Numbered from the stretch's first letter, positions 1-12,768 are shown. The stretch is 64,000 nt of DNA from Neurospora crassa OR74A (GCF_000182925.2 NC_026507.1:1922001-1986000), one strand, 5' to 3'. The notes: generated by a model not told the origin, from the sequence alone. Translations and numbers: made by a program.

Positions 1-40
1 TGGAATTCTCGGCGGAACACAACAGTTGCTGACTGTGCAG

Positions 41-1467
41 GTTCGTATACCGTACAAATATGGTGGAAGGGCGATCCGGGCGTGGAGAATTTCATGATCA
101 AATTCCAGACCGAAGAGATGATGAAGAAGTGGGCCGCCGGTCTGGAAGAACAGCGAAAGCAGAACACGCAAGCGGCCCCAGTTGCTCCTGATCAAGCTCC
201 GCCAAACTTTGCCTGGCTCGCCTCGCAAGGCAACGGACTGGAGAATCCCTACAAGGACGAAGAAGAGGACGAGGACATCTATAATGCTGCTGCCCCGACC
301 GTTGCCATGCCAGGCACAATGCCGCGGAATGGATCGAGCACAAGTCTACGGCAGCGGTCCGCCACCAGCGACAGTCTAGCAGGTATGGCTCGCGCACCAC
401 CTCCACGATTCCCTCTTCCACAGGCACCTGCGCCTCTCAATGTTGGCCTTCAGCCATCACCCGCTGTTCGAGCAGGCGAGTCTTACTTCTCTCCCGTAGC
501 CGAGTCGCCCGCTTCGAGTCGGACGAGCACAGCGAGCGGCATCTTCGCCGGTGCCGGATCCGGCTATCCTTTCCCCAAGACCGGTACCCCCCAAGGATGG
601 CAGGAGGATAGCAACCGCTACACGGCCCCTGCCATGCCAAGGGCGCCATCGCGAGACGGCCCATCTCCAGGAACCGGGAGGAACCCACGAGGACCCTCGA
701 TGCCCGTTATGCCCCGGGGGGATAACAGCCAGTTTCAGCAGGCACGCAGTCGGAGTTATAGTACACCGGACATTGCTGGCCAGGCCGCTGCGCGCATCAA
801 CCAGACAGGGGTACCTGCGGTGCCAGGCATTCCCGCCCATCTAACCCATGCCCGCCATGATTCCAACATTCCCAGGAGCAATACCGGCAGTCCAGCAAAC
901 GACCTTCCTCTACGGACCCAGACAGGTTCCCCTGGCAGAGAGCGGAAGAACTATGGAGGCCAATTGAATCAGTTCCCTCCACAGCCTATCCGCCAGGGAA
1001 CACCAGGCAGTGTCACCGGCTTCCCTCCGCCATCTGGCCCGCCCCCACCGGGCATGGCGCCTCTTGCCCCGACTGAGGGAACGCGAAACATCACCCCATC
1101 GCTCGGTACCGCACCGATCATGTCCGGACAGAACCCGCTCTCACCCACAGATGACGACATGCTCCCCACGCAACTGAAGGTCAAGGTTCACTGCGATACC
1201 GGTAACTACATCACATTGGTTGTGCTCTACGACATTACTTACGAGAAACTGATTGACCGCATCGACAATAAACTTTCGCGGTTTACCAGTAGCAGTATCG
1301 GCGGGGGTAATTTGAGGTTACGGTACCGGGATGAGGATGGCGACTTCGTCATGATCGAGAGCGACGATGATATTCAAATCGCCATTTCGGATTGGCGTGA
1401 GGGGCTTCGCAACCCAGATAGCGCCGGGGAAATTGACCTGTACTGCGAAGGGGAACTGTTGGAGTGA
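41..1467 (+). CDS. cdc24: CDC24 Rho/Cdc42 guanine nucleotide exchange factor, 3' part
   Basis: This is the last exon of a gene that begins outside the window. The frame is open from an acceptor at about position 40 (TGACTGTGCAG) to TGA at 1465-1467. The first residues (WWKGDPG, then FMIKFQTEEMMKKW) match the last strands and C-terminal helix of a PH domain. A long Pro/Ser-rich linker follows. The final 95 residues or so form a PB1 domain (LKVKVHCD start) with the acidic OPCA stretch YRDEDGDFVMIESDDD. A PH domain, linker and C-terminal PB1 domain is the tail architecture of fungal CDC24, which activates Cdc42/Rac at sites of polarised growth and binds the scaffold BEM1 through PB1. The catalytic DH domain must lie upstream of base 1. 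Family assignment is firm; the exact exon start is inferred. Confidence 0.9.
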
Positions 1468-2034
1468 GCAGGGCATCAAAGTGGCATTGTGTGCTCACAG
1501 AAAATTCCGAACACACCCGCTTGCGTCGGTCTTCTCATTTCTTTTTTTTTTTTTTTGGAATAAACTTGGACAGCACCATATTGTAAAAAAAAAAGGCAGC
1601 AGCAACAACCTGTCTTTCATCCCTCTCACGTCCGTCACATTCTGTCACTTTTATCACTGTCCCTCATCTGTTCGGCAACTCAATTCGACAAACAACTCAT
1701 TTCTCTTCTCGGTTTTTGGGTACCATCTTTCACTTATCATCTTGTCTTGGGACAGAAACTCGGCAACAAGGATTGGCATGCATGGATTCTCCAAACATAC
1801 AGACAAAGGCGGACCCGCATAATCACCATCATCATCATCGTACGGTTCTTCTTCTAAGAAACGACTCATCACAGACATCTATACACACACACCATTTCCT
1901 TTAGTTGTCATCTCTTATCTCACTCACTCACTCTCTCTCTCTCTCTAAAGAGTACACACGCACGCGCACACCAAGAATCATTTTTTTTATCGGTGTCGGC
2001 TATAGACACGGGCATTTTCTTGGATTTTCCTTTG

Positions 2035-2073
<39 letters not shown>

Positions 2074-3910
2074 CGGGTCAAGCTCCCTTCCCTCTTTCAT
2101 TTGTCTTGTTTCCCCATCATTGTTTTCTCATCATTTCTGCGTAGTGAAGGACTATTTGCTGTCTTATACCTTGTCGGTCTTTGAGTATCGGTCTTTGTCG
2201 AGTCGGGTTTGTCAGGACGGGTTAGAATGTGATGGATGCCAGGGGATGAGATGAGCAACGGTTTCCTTGCTTCCGTCTTGTCTCTGTTCGGTTTGGTTTC
2301 AACGGGAACAACACACGGATGAATGAGAGTTGGAGTGAGTTCTCTGCTGGAAATCAAAGAGAAGTCAAGGCGGCTGTCCAAACAGTGGTTGCTTGGACGC
2401 AAGCGGGACGGGTCCGGTAATTTTGGTGGTTTCCCATGGTCAAGAGGGGGAAGCATGGAGCAAGAAGGAGGACGCGAGCGGGCCGAGAGTGAAAATAGAT
2501 GGACGGAATGGAGGAAGAAGGAAAAGAAGGGAGGAGGAAGGGGTTGACGGTCAGTGAAGTTGTTGTCTTTTTTTTTTCTTTTTTTTTTTTTTGGTTGATC
2601 TTTATAGTCAGATATGAATACCCAATTGCGCATTTTTGTTGTTTGTTTGTCTGTTAGTTATTCCAGTCTTTTATAGAGTCTAGAGCAGAGCAGAGGAGAG
2701 AGTAAACTTAGGTTAGGTGCTTTATAACGGTTAATGTGAAGAGTAAGCAACTGCTTGAACATTAACGTGTACGTTCGTGAACATGATTCGTGGGATGATC
2801 CAGTAGTTTGTTCAATAAATCAACCACTAAAGAGTGGATTTTGTCTGCAAACAGATCCAAATATCCTAGTTCACTGGTGTACACTATTGCCGTTCCAGAC
2901 AAAAACCTCTTGATCGAAAGACATTGGCCACGATCTTCTCTCGAAGCCACCCTTGTCGGAACATTGCATTCAAAGAATCATCCCCATTGTTGAATTTCTA
3001 AACAGCCCCTTTTAGTCAAGTATGATGCTTTGGCTGGGTACTGGAGGCAAATTTGATGATCAGGATCCTTTTTACCGTTTCAAATGGACTCATCGGTCCG
3101 TGATGTTCCCGCCAAGGAGGGATAAACGCAGTGTGATAATCATTTTTGTGAACTACCATGGCGGCAATTTATGAACTTATAGTATATGATGTATGTAAGT
3201 TGTATTGTTACAATGCCTCTAAGGAAAAAAAAAAGAAAAAATTCAAATATATACTAAAACGCCCGGATAAGCATAAGCCTCACTTAGTTCTCCCAAATGC
3301 TTTTTTTCCTTTGAATATTGCCACAATATTGTACAGCAGCAAGCAAGCAACCCTCAACGGCTGGCCATCCAGATATCCGAACTGACTTGTGAAAGACGCC
3401 AGCAGCACATCGTACGTAGGCCATGCCAGCTCATGTCTTGGTGTGCATATGCTTCCGCTCTCCTCCTCCTCTCCCATCTCTATCTCTTGCTTTCCTTCCA
3501 TTTTGGGGGGGTATCACACCAGGGCGCGAACTGGTCTTGCCTCGTAATTTTTGTTTCGAAACCACTTAATCCTCTTTCAATTGTTTCCCACGCAGTAACT
3601 TTTCCCACGACAACTCTTCTTCTAACATCCTCCCAACTCCTCCCGCCTCCTCCATCCAATGGCGTTGGCGTCGCAGGGATATCAACATGGTTGTAGTAGT
3701 TCTTTGAGAGGAGGGAGGGGGAGGGGAAGGGGCGTGGGAATTATGATCGGTCTTGAATGGATCCCCAAATTATGTATAAGGTTGAGTGTGTCGTTTGTCT
3801 TTTTTTCTTCTCTCGTCTTTCCTATCGTCCTTGTCCTCGTCCTCGTCGTCGTTGTCGTCATCGTTGTCGTCGTCGGGACACAGCACAGAGTCGTACACGC
3901 CCGTCGTCGC
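1468..3910. other. Intergenic, convergent 3' ends of cdc24 and mrp10
   Basis: No convincing gene. It holds poly-T runs near 1541-1556 and 2565-2593, a CT-rich run near 1930, a (TCA)13 microsatellite at 2035-2073, and a purine-rich stretch around 2450-2540. Open frames here are low-complexity and lack splice or family support. Confidence 0.7.
2035..2073. repeat. (TCA)n microsatellite
   Basis: Thirteen uninterrupted TCA units in the intergenic region downstream of cdc24. Confidence 0.95.
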
Positions 3911-4316
3911 TTATTTCTTGGACTTGCCCTGAGTGAGTCTCTCCTGGAAGCGAGACAAGTGGTAGTTGATGGTGTTGTTGGGCTTGGGCGCAGGCTTGGG
4001 CGCGTCCATGCACGCGCGCAGGGCGTTCTCGACCGTGGCGCAACCGGCCGAGTTGTAACCGGCGGAAGCCCAGCAAGCTGTTTTTTTTTTCAAGGCGCAA
4101 TTAGTTGGCTTTCTTTTCCTCTTTTGCGCTTCGCTTTGCTTGATTGGCGGACTAGGAGTGTTACGGAAGAAAGGAAGAAAGGAAGGAAGGAGAGAAGGCT
4201 CAATGCGTACCGAGAACCGAGGACATGACGGCGATGCAAGGGTTCTCCTCGGCCTTGTTGGCCTGGCGAACGCGCAGCTGCTTCAGCGGCGGCAGACGGA
4301 TGGGCTTGTTGGGCAT
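3911..4316 (-). CDS. mrp10: Mitochondrial small-subunit ribosomal protein Mrp10 (mS37), twin CX9C
   Basis: Two exons on the minus strand: 4316-4211 and 4077-3911, giving 90 residues. The start MPNKPIRLPPLKQLRVR is typical of the family. The mature sequence has two CX9C motifs: C-IAVMSSVLA-C and C-ATVENALRA-C. This twin CX9C fold is imported and oxidised by the Mia40 pathway, and Mrp10 is a component of the mitochondrial small ribosomal subunit. The intron has donor GTACGC, a CTAAT-like branch region and acceptor ACAG, and it interrupts the first CX9C motif just before its second cysteine. The C-terminus is basic (QGKSKK). The ATG at 4316-4314 was chosen because it gives the conserved N-terminus with no extension. 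It is divergent from the large gene that starts at 5217. Confidence 0.88.
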
Positions 4317-5216
4317 TTTGACAGCGTTGTGTTGTCGGTTTCTGTCGGAGAAGATCGGAGAAGACGGGAGGAGGGGGAAGGGGGGGCCGGGGGACAATCG
4401 GGGTCACGGTCGGAGGTGTCCGTTACGGTGCTCGAATAAAACCGGGGGGATTTCCACTTCCGTGTTCCGGACCTGTCTGGAGCTCTACTCTCACTGCGAT
4501 CAGATGGGTGCCGTGTGCGCCGGCCGGCTTTCCGTTCGCTGCGCAGGGTCCCCGCTGTGGAATGAAAGATTTGGGGATCACGTGAAGATAAGGCGGGTGC
4601 AGTGACAGAGCGACATCAGGCAGGCAGGCAACGCAGTCGAGGTACTTGGTGCATGTACCTACCTCAAATTTGGGCCCGCGTGGGGTAGAAAGCAGGTGGA
4701 GCGTGGCTTCTTGGCATAGCGATAGTAGCTCCAGATTTGGTGCAAGATGATTGGCGGATTGCTCGGCATGTAAACAGAAACAGACTTTGGAGGGTTTGTC
4801 ACTCAACAAGTCACACCTTCCCGTGTCTTCGCGATTTGTTGCTTTTTGAAGGTTCCCCCCCCGAAAAACACATGCGACACCTTCTTCCTTCCCACGTCCT
4901 TTTCGGTACTCACGACGACTCATGACGGATACCCATTGCATTGTTGGCAAAGCATAACTTTCGGCGCGTATTTGCTTGCTGTTTCCGCAACACAGTTTAT
5001 CTGTTTTCTTTTTTTTTTTCTTTTTACTTTTTGATTTTTTTTTTTTCTCTCTTCCAAAGCGACCTTTGTTTACATCGGGACTCATCGCTGCCACTGCCGT
5101 CTCCTATCCAAGCAACGCGACAACGAACCACGGTTATCCTGCATACCTAGCTAAACACAATAAACTACACACTATACACCATCACATAAGTACCTAACAC
5201 ACAAAGACGTCGCTGC
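4317..5216. other. Divergent promoter region between mrp10 and the AT-hook protein gene
   Basis: No gene seen. It contains a TACCTACCT motif at 4656-4664 and pyrimidine tracts at about 5009-5048. It should hold both promoters, and no clear TATA box was found. Confidence 0.6.
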
Positions 5217-8200
5217 ATGACGGGGACACCAATTGCGACAATGGTGGACTTTACGGGCGGCGCCTTGAACGCTGCCATTCTCCACGAGACTCCCATCTTC
5301 ACATTTTCCAAAGAGTATGTCTGCCTCTTCTGTCCTGTCGCTCGCCTACGACACTTAATTCACCTTGTCGCATGGAGATGATGACTTACCGCGCATCCGT
5401 GTCTTATTGCAGGCGACCATTTCTCGCAGCCGACTTTCTAGCACCTCCGCATATCGCCTCTCCCAAAGCATGGGAGCGCGTTCCCGTTATTGCTCTCCGC
5501 CGCTGCGGCCCGCGCCAGATCTGGAAGCGCGTTGGTGGTCTGCTTGTTCCTCCACCCGTCGACCCCGCCTTCGTAGAGCTCGACAGTCGAGGCCGAGGAC
5601 AGCGAAAACGCGCGCGCAGCGAACGATACGTACCGACCTTTGCCAACTACAATGTCGACGAGAGATACTATGCCGTCCACAACGGAACTCCTGACCTGGC
5701 CGAGGCAAGAGCCTACCTTTCGGCAGCAGCAAGCTATCTGGCCAGGGAAGCACCCGATCCTCTCCTCGTTGCAAAGATCCTAGCCCGACGCGCTACCTAT
5801 CCCGATGACCGCCTCAACTACGTCCCGCGAAAGCGACACAATTCGCGCTGGCCCCTCCAGCGACCGACGAACCCTACACGCATGCTGGCGGAAATGCAGC
5901 CGTACATGGAGCTCAACGTGCCAGCCGAACCCGAGACGGTCGAACCAGCACATCAGATCCAGGGCAAGCAATTGATGAGACGGTCGACACGTCGTGCTAG
6001 CAGCCGCCTGTCACTCATCCCATCGGAGGAATCGCCCAGCAAGATGGACTTTTCACCTATCAAACCGCCACAGTCCCGCATCCTATCGCCAGTCAAGCGG
6101 TCACCCACAAAGTTATCGTCGCCCAGAAAGGTCGCCGAGTCGCCACTACGAAAGTTTAGGGTCAGTGCTACTCCTACAAAAGTTATCCTCAAACCGTCGA
6201 GGTCCAGCCTGTCGGCACAAACCCCTCTCAAATCCACCCCTCTCAAGTCTACGCCCATCCGACCAGCAAGCGTTTCCGAATCGGACAGCGAAGTCACACC
6301 TGCGCATCTTCTTCACCTGTCGCCTTTACTCTTCGACCAGCCTATCCCGGAGACCCCGTCAGTTCCAGAACATGAGAACAGGAGACGCATTTCGCTGCTT
6401 TCGGCAAGGAGAAGCGAACATCGCCCCAGCTTCATTACTAGGCTTCTCAAGGAGTTTGAGCGCGATGCCCCAGAACGACGCCACAGCTTCAGCTTGGCTG
6501 TACAAGCTGTTGCGGATGCCACCATGACCAGTCGCCGAAAATCGGTGGATCCATCTTGCATTGGCTCCGAAGACCAAGATGCGCGAGAGAACACGGAAGA
6601 CGCCCAAGAGCAAACTGCTGATCAAGACCCGGCGCCACATGCGCTTTCGCGGACATTGGAGGTTGACGTTGGGACGAACCTGGATATCTTCGGTCATCGG
6701 AGGAAGGATGTCCGACCGTGGGTGCAGACCCCAACCCCAACTCGAAGTGCGCAAATCCCTGTTGAGGAACCCACCGTTGCGTCGCCTTCAAAGGCCGATG
6801 ACGGTGTTTCTATGCCCGTTGAGCCGGTTGGATCTGCGCCCGCAACTCCTTCAATAGCAGCCGTCGATATCGCTGGGGACGTGACAAACAACGAGGACGA
6901 TGCAAACTTGCCCCTTGCACAGGTATCCAGGGACCCTAGCCCTGAGCCTATCTCTCCGGACCAACAAGCCGAGAGGAAAGAGTCCCCCGCACCGCTCGTT
7001 ATTGAGGAACCAACCAACACAGAAACTGAGCTCAATGATGGCTTTGAACCCTTACATCCTGAAGGATTATCGACCATTCTTGAGGAGGAAGATTCTATCC
7101 TAGAGACATTTACTCCTGTCAAACATCACAACCTGCCCACCAGATCGTCGCCAATGAAGCCTTCAAGCCCAATGCCTTTTGGTCAGGTGAATCTTGGAAC
7201 GTCTGGTGTTGGCGCATCCTCTCCCGTTGCCATGCACCAGGAGGGCACTTCTGTACTACATGAGCTTCCCAGTGAGGCGCCTTCCAGCCCGACACCTCTC
7301 CGGAGGGCAACGCCTGAGAAGTCCGGTTTTGGCGCGCAGCCGTCTGCTACTTCTCATAGGCGCTACTCTGCGGCGCATGAACTACTCATCGAGACGCCGT
7401 CCGCACCAACCGCTGAGAAATCTACTTTCGGAGCGTCATCTCCTGCTGCCTCCCAGCAGGAAATTGTTGCCACTAAAGAAAGGCCTGAAGAGACGCTTTC
7501 GGGAATTGAGGCGGCCTGTGAAACTATCACAGGAAGTGATGGCGACGACGCCTCGCATGCTATCGTTGCCGATCATGATGACAAGGTTTCCGATGAAGTC
7601 CCCCAGAACATGACAAGTAGCCCGGCACATGTTCCTGGGGCAACGCTCGGAGCACTTGGGATGAGCGCCTCGCCTGTTATCTTCTCTCACGACGAGAGCC
7701 CCACCCAAGACGAAACTGTTGAGGAAAAGACCTTTAGTCCAACGTCTCGCCAACCGTCGCCCGAAATCACGGATATCAGTGTCCCTTGTTCTGCAGTCAG
7801 TGCCGATGACAACGTCAACCACCTCTCTGCAAATGCAGTCGCCCCTTCGAGCTCCATCCAGCAGATAATACCTTTACCGTCGGCTGCTGACCAAGATACC
7901 ATTACTGTTGAGGCTGAATCTCCCCGTCCAGCCACAGCCGTGACCTCGGATACTGAGGCACCGGCTTCCCCCATTTCTGACATAGAAAACAGTACTCCGG
8001 AAAAAACAGCGGAAGATGCATCCTCCATCCGGTCTAACCCATCTGCGGAGTTTGTGAATACTGAGGAGCACAATAAGCAGCCAGCGACACAAGAAAGTCC
8101 GATAAAGGGCGAGATTGATGATGTTGCTCGCCCAATTGAGCCCAACAGCCCCTGTCGCGCTGTTCAGGATGAGGATGGTAGGCTGCCAAGTCCCAAAGCG

Positions 8201-10285
8201 GTGTTGGGTCACGAGAAGCAATCCTCACCCAACGGTAAAACTGTCCCCGAGGATGGCCTTACATTGCCTGAAAACCACGTTGTTGCGACGGAAGACGTCA
8301 TAGCTGTGTCTCATCCGTCGCCCCGGAGCGGTGGTGTGAGAGACAATGGAGAGATTGATTCGTCAGCCTCCTTTGTCGACTCCTTTGTTCGCGCGGACAA
8401 GGATGCCAACGAGCTTACGGTCCCGTCTGCTGAGGATAAAGAGGATGGGACCTCCGACACATCATCGGTCATGGAACAAGATGAATCTGCTGACCGTTCA
8501 ATGTCTGCCGATCCACCTACCATTGACGAAGTATCATCCCCTAGCGCAGATGCGCCTAAGGATTCCATCACCTCCCAGATCCGTGACACAACTCCCGAGG
8601 AGGAGAGCGACCCCAGTGAAGCTGAGGCTACTGAGTCAGAAGATGTTAGCAATACCCCGGAAGATTCTTCGGAAGGCTCGACATCGTCTCCTGACGGCTC
8701 CGACGACGCAAACAGCGGAGACGAAATCGAGGTTGTGGAACAAGTTGAGGCGGAGGACTCGATGACAAGCGATGAGGACGACGTGTCTTTGATCGCTGAG
8801 CAGCCCCTCCGTGTCGAAAACGATACTCTATCTTTGCGATCTCTGCAGGAAGAATCCGAGACGGATATGATCCGGAAGTTCATCAGCAAAGTCGCCGCCG
8901 ACAAGAGTGCCAAAGCAGCCGCTGCAGCTGAACTCGAAAATAGAAGCCCACCCAAGGGCAATTCTGGCTCCCCTACTGAGGACTCTGAAACTCCTCCCAA
9001 GAGGACGCCCCTTAGCGAGAAGAGCCCTAACAGCCCTAGTCCAGCTAAAAAGCGTAAGCTTGACGAGCTGGGCAATGAACCCAGCGAGGAGGAGTGCCCC
9101 AAGACGGCCGGAGAGAGTCCTGTCACCCGGACGGTGAAGCGTCGGAAGGCGTTGGTTGAGAGCTCCCCACCTCCTGCTGAGGGTGACGATTCGGAAGGTG
9201 CTCCTCGCCGGTCTTCGCGCCAACGCAAGACCCTTATCAACCTCAAATCGGCGCCATCCGCCAACTCGATCGCTAAATCCACCATTCCAGTGCGCATGCC
9301 CGGGATGGAGATGATGGATACGGTTAGAGCGCGTAGCGACCAGAAGGATCTGGCTACCGTCACGAGATACAATACTCGGAAAAACAAGGGCAGCGCTATG
9401 TTCCCACAGATCGTGCTCAAGAAGATGGAAAAGATGAAGAAGCAAGGGAAAGAATACGTGTATAGCTCTAGTTCCGCTGACAACGACAAAGCGACAGAGA
9501 CTGAGAAGAAAAAGAAGAACAAGGAGGTTCGGTGGGCGGAAACTCTGGCTAGGTTCCAGGATGATGAAGCATCACCGCCTGTTAACTCCAAAACTCGGGC
9601 TCTCTCCAGCTCTCTCCTTGCCGATGTCCTCAAGGCAGATGCCGCCCTTGACGACGATATCGATGAGCTTGCTGATGAGCCAGTAGTGAGCTCCAAGAAG
9701 GTTACTACCCCCAGGGTGCTCAAATCAAAGAGCCAGGTTAAGAGCCGGTCCGATTCGGCTTCGGAGGCCACCTCTAAACCCTCCATCCCCAAGCCTAGGA
9801 AGGTGGCGACTCCGACGGCGACGACACCATCAACTAGGCGGACTGCTGGCGCTCCGCCCATCCCCGCTCCCGCCCCTACCCCGACAACCAAAGTACAACC
9901 GGCACCGGCACCAAAACCCACAACCTCGTTGTCCAAGGTCACTGCCCCACCCAAGCGCGCCACCCGCTCCGGCAAATCACTTGTCCCGACGCCTATCAAG
10001 GTGACGGCCACCACGAAGCCGAAGACTTCGGTTCCCGCCGCCCCACCTCCGCCTCCCCCTGCCCTCCATCGTGGTCCTGGCAGGCCGAGGCTATCCCCGG
10101 CGACATCGACAACGTCGGCAATCTCCACCCCTCACAAAGTCATCAAGACCAGGGCTGAACCTGCCGCAACCAGCAAGACAGTTGTCACTGCTGCTGCTAG
10201 ACGGGCGAGCAGGGTTGCTGCGGGGCTGGGGATGAGTGTTAATGGGACGCCGGCGCCCAAGAGGAGGGGCAGGAGTGCTTCATGA
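5217..10285 (+). CDS. Very large disordered nuclear-type protein with AT-hook
   Basis: Two exons, 5217-5314 and 5413-10285, give 1656 residues. The intron has donor GTATGT and acceptor TTGCAG, and the junction restores a Glu codon. The first 200 residues (MTGTPIATMVDFTGG start, then ERPFLAADFLAPP) look folded and conserved in style. The rest is dominated by Ser, Pro, Glu, Asp and Thr with many SP/TP sites, so it is probably phosphorylated. Basic elements include a KKRKLDEL nuclear localisation-type signal in the C-terminal third, an AT-hook core (GPGRPRLSP, about residue 1587) and a basic tail KRRGRSAS. This suggests a chromatin or DNA-binding role in the nucleus. I do not recognise a named family. 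The 605-residue antisense frame across the same region is a composition artefact. Confidence 0.85.
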
Positions 10286-10957
10286 ATTGAATGAGCGAGC
10301 GGGCTGTGTTTGTTTCCATGTTTCAGCATGGGTTTGCAAGAGTCTTGATCAGGAAGTGTATGTTTATTGAGTTTTGAGGCGATTGCATGGGTTCTGTGCG
10401 AGGGAAGGAGCTCTTTAAATATACGAATGAGAGTGAAGAGAGCAAATCTTTCATTGGCCGTGTTGTGAAAAGTAGGTTGAGCTGGGTTAAGCTGGCCTGC
10501 AATTATTTGCTTTTGATACAAAGTAGGAAAGAGTCACAGCATAGCATGGCGTGGCGTGTTATGATATGGGATATGGTATTGGGGTATGATGGACACTGCA
10601 TGGATAGATACCACTGCTGGAGGGCTTGGAGTACGCTTATGAAATAAAGCGATGAATGATATCGAACGTGTTCTTGAGCTTGACTGTTTCGTTATCGTTG
10701 CATGATTGGACCTGAAAAGTAGAGTGGTTACTCTCTGTTCAATAGTCGTAATGTGTCTAGCAGTGTTGCGCTGTACCTACAGATACAGGGTTTGAGCGAG
10801 TATTTAATCAAATAAAGGAGATATCCTCAATAGAATTAGCCGTAAGGAGAGAGAAAGTCTGATTTTGACTGCATCATTAACCAAACAAAGGAGCAAAAAG
10901 GTGCATGAAACAGTCTGCGTGTGGGAAAGAAAAGAAAAGAAAAAAGAAATTGAAATC
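10286..10957. other. 3' flank of the AT-hook protein gene
   Basis: No gene seen. It runs up to the tRNA-Gly gene and is moderately AT-rich. Confidence 0.6.
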
Positions 10958-11028
10958 TGCGCCAGCCGCGAATCGAACGCGGGGCCCATCGATGGCAACG
11001 ATGGATTTTACCACTAAACCACTGGCGC
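10958..11028 (-). tRNA. tRNA-Gly (anticodon GCC), copy 1
   Basis: A 71-nt cloverleaf without intron. On the minus strand it starts GCGCCAGTGG and ends CTGGCGC plus discriminator A. The anticodon stem is CATCG/CGATG around the loop TTGCCAT, and the T-loop is TTCGATT. It is identical base for base to the copies at 12769 and 22515. Confidence 0.96.
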
Positions 11029-11504
11029 TATGATTTGATTGGTTAAGCGTGCAATACCTCAAAGCTATAAGCAATCCATTTGTGCTTGGCATTTATACTT
11101 GAGGCACAAAGTTCGTCGTGGGTAATTCTCGCGGTAAATACAACGAACGTGAATTCAACAACCAGATTTCGTGCTCGGATGTATATAGACACAATATTAA
11201 CCCTTTCCCCCGGTATAGTTTTGCCGGCGTTTGTATTTTCGGGGTTTGACTTTTCATCAGACGCCTAACTTCCTGTCGGTGTTGGCTCTGCGATCGGTTG
11301 ACTGCAGTCAATGCACGATCCATTCCCAAGAAGAACAAAACCCAAGGTTCTGGATACTAGATGAAACTTGACAATTCATCTTAAAGCAATGTGTGAATTA
11401 TTTCGCCTAAATACTAATCCCCACTTCGCCACCCACTCGCACTACATCATCTACCTATTCTTTCTTTTGTTTACTACGATAAATTCAGAGGTACTTTCCT
11501 GAAC
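11029..11504. other. Intergenic between tRNA-Gly copy 1 and a doubtful small gene
   Basis: No supported feature. Short open frames only. Confidence 0.5.
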
Positions 11505-12132
11505 ATGGTGACGATCATCACGCTGAGATGTTTGTTATGTATTGCAAGGGGAATTTCCGAGCTGCGTGGTAATACCACAACCATGGAAGGCTCTGCTGGT
11601 GTTATATTATAGGTCCGACTCTCGCTGAGTCCTTCGCCGTCACCGATCCCTTACTGGTCCTGACTTACAACAACACGCCACCAACGACTAGGTATACTCA
11701 AGGAGAGATGCTTTAATCTAAAAGCTAGTGATGTGTTCTCTATCAAGTGTAATGTTGCTGGGTTCAATGGCTGTGAGGATATGCTGAAACAGGTGAGTGT
11801 CACTTCCCTTGATACCGTACCGTTACATGCTTGGAGAAACGCGGATGGTCGGTACGAACGAAACTTAGCCTCCATTTTTCTCAAACTCTCGAGGCTTACG
11901 GAAAGGTAAACGTTATCATCAGCAGTGTTTACCTAGTCCGCTTTCACTAGCGCCTTCAACACCCCTTACATACAACGATTCCCCGTACCTCAATAATATG
12001 ACCTGTGTTACGCTCTCTACTGGAGTTGCCAAGCACATACTGAGAAGCAAGTACGCCGATCGTTGGCTAAGATCTGAAGACATACTCGCTGAGGCCGAGG
12101 CGATCAGGCTGGATGAGGACCTGTACTTGTAG
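11505..12132 (+). CDS. Doubtful three-exon small gene, unknown
   Basis: A hand-built model: 11505-11568, 11692-11792 and 11869-12132, giving 142 residues. Both introns have acceptable signals (donor GTAATA, CTGAC branch, acceptor CTAG; donor GTGAGT, acceptor TTAG) and phases agree. The last 45 residues, which follow an internal ATG at 11998, look protein-like, with an acidic helical end (LRSEDILAEAEAIRLDED). I recognise no family. Base composition is less GC-rich than the established genes here. It could equally be a decayed gene or a chance open frame, because overlapping alternative frames are also open in this stretch. Confidence 0.25.
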
Positions 12133-12152
12133 CATACCATACTAAGTTCCTT

Positions 12153-12210
<58 letters not shown>

Positions 12211-12768
12211 AAGAACAGGAACTGGAGCTAGCGCCGGGAGGAGAAACCGAAGGGAAAGGACGGGGTGGTGTTCCTGACTGGTTATTGATTAAAAAGAGAT
12301 TTAAAAAAAAAATTGAAAGAGGTGGGACGGGAAGGGAGGTACGAGGTGTTTGAGTGTCCTGGGTTTGATGTGCACCGGTAAACAAAAGCTGGCAAGTAGC
12401 ACATGTAATTAATGGCTACTGAAGTTTTGGGAAGGCACAGCACATACACAAATTATTTATTTGTTTCGACATCTACAGCTCCTTCCTTTCCTAGGTATCT
12501 TTCCATCTTCGTAACTGCCCTCTTGTGCTCATAAGCCCTTCCCAGAGTGGAACGTTTAAATTTTGGGAACAAGGAATTGGGAAACTGCTTGATTACCGGC
12601 TTGGCTGGTCGAAGAGCGAATGGCTTGCCAGAACCACCTTATAATTTACTGGGAAATGAGAACCTGCGTTGAGTATGACGTCGACACGTTACGAAATGTA
12701 GCGTCCTCTTGGTGTCTCTTGCTCTATATACTTATCCAATCCTTCAGCTTAGCATCAACCAATGAAAT
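12133..12768. other. Intergenic with long poly-T tract
   Basis: A nearly pure T tract of about 50 bases lies at 12155-12203, followed by an A run. No gene seen before tRNA-Gly copy 2. Confidence 0.7.

Noticed and set aside
2097-2633. 178-codon minus-strand frame downstream of cdc24
   Set aside because: Composed of lysine runs and Pro/Ser-rich low complexity from purine and pyrimidine tracts; no splice or family support.
3659-4228. 189-codon plus-strand frame overlapping mrp10
   Set aside because: Valine runs come from a GTC-rich repeat, and the minus strand carries a clear twin CX9C protein.
8311-10128. A 605-codon open frame antisense to the AT-hook protein gene
   Set aside because: Its Ser/Val/Gly-rich sequence is the antisense reading of Ser/Pro/Asp/Glu-rich codons; no domains, and the sense strand gene explains the region.
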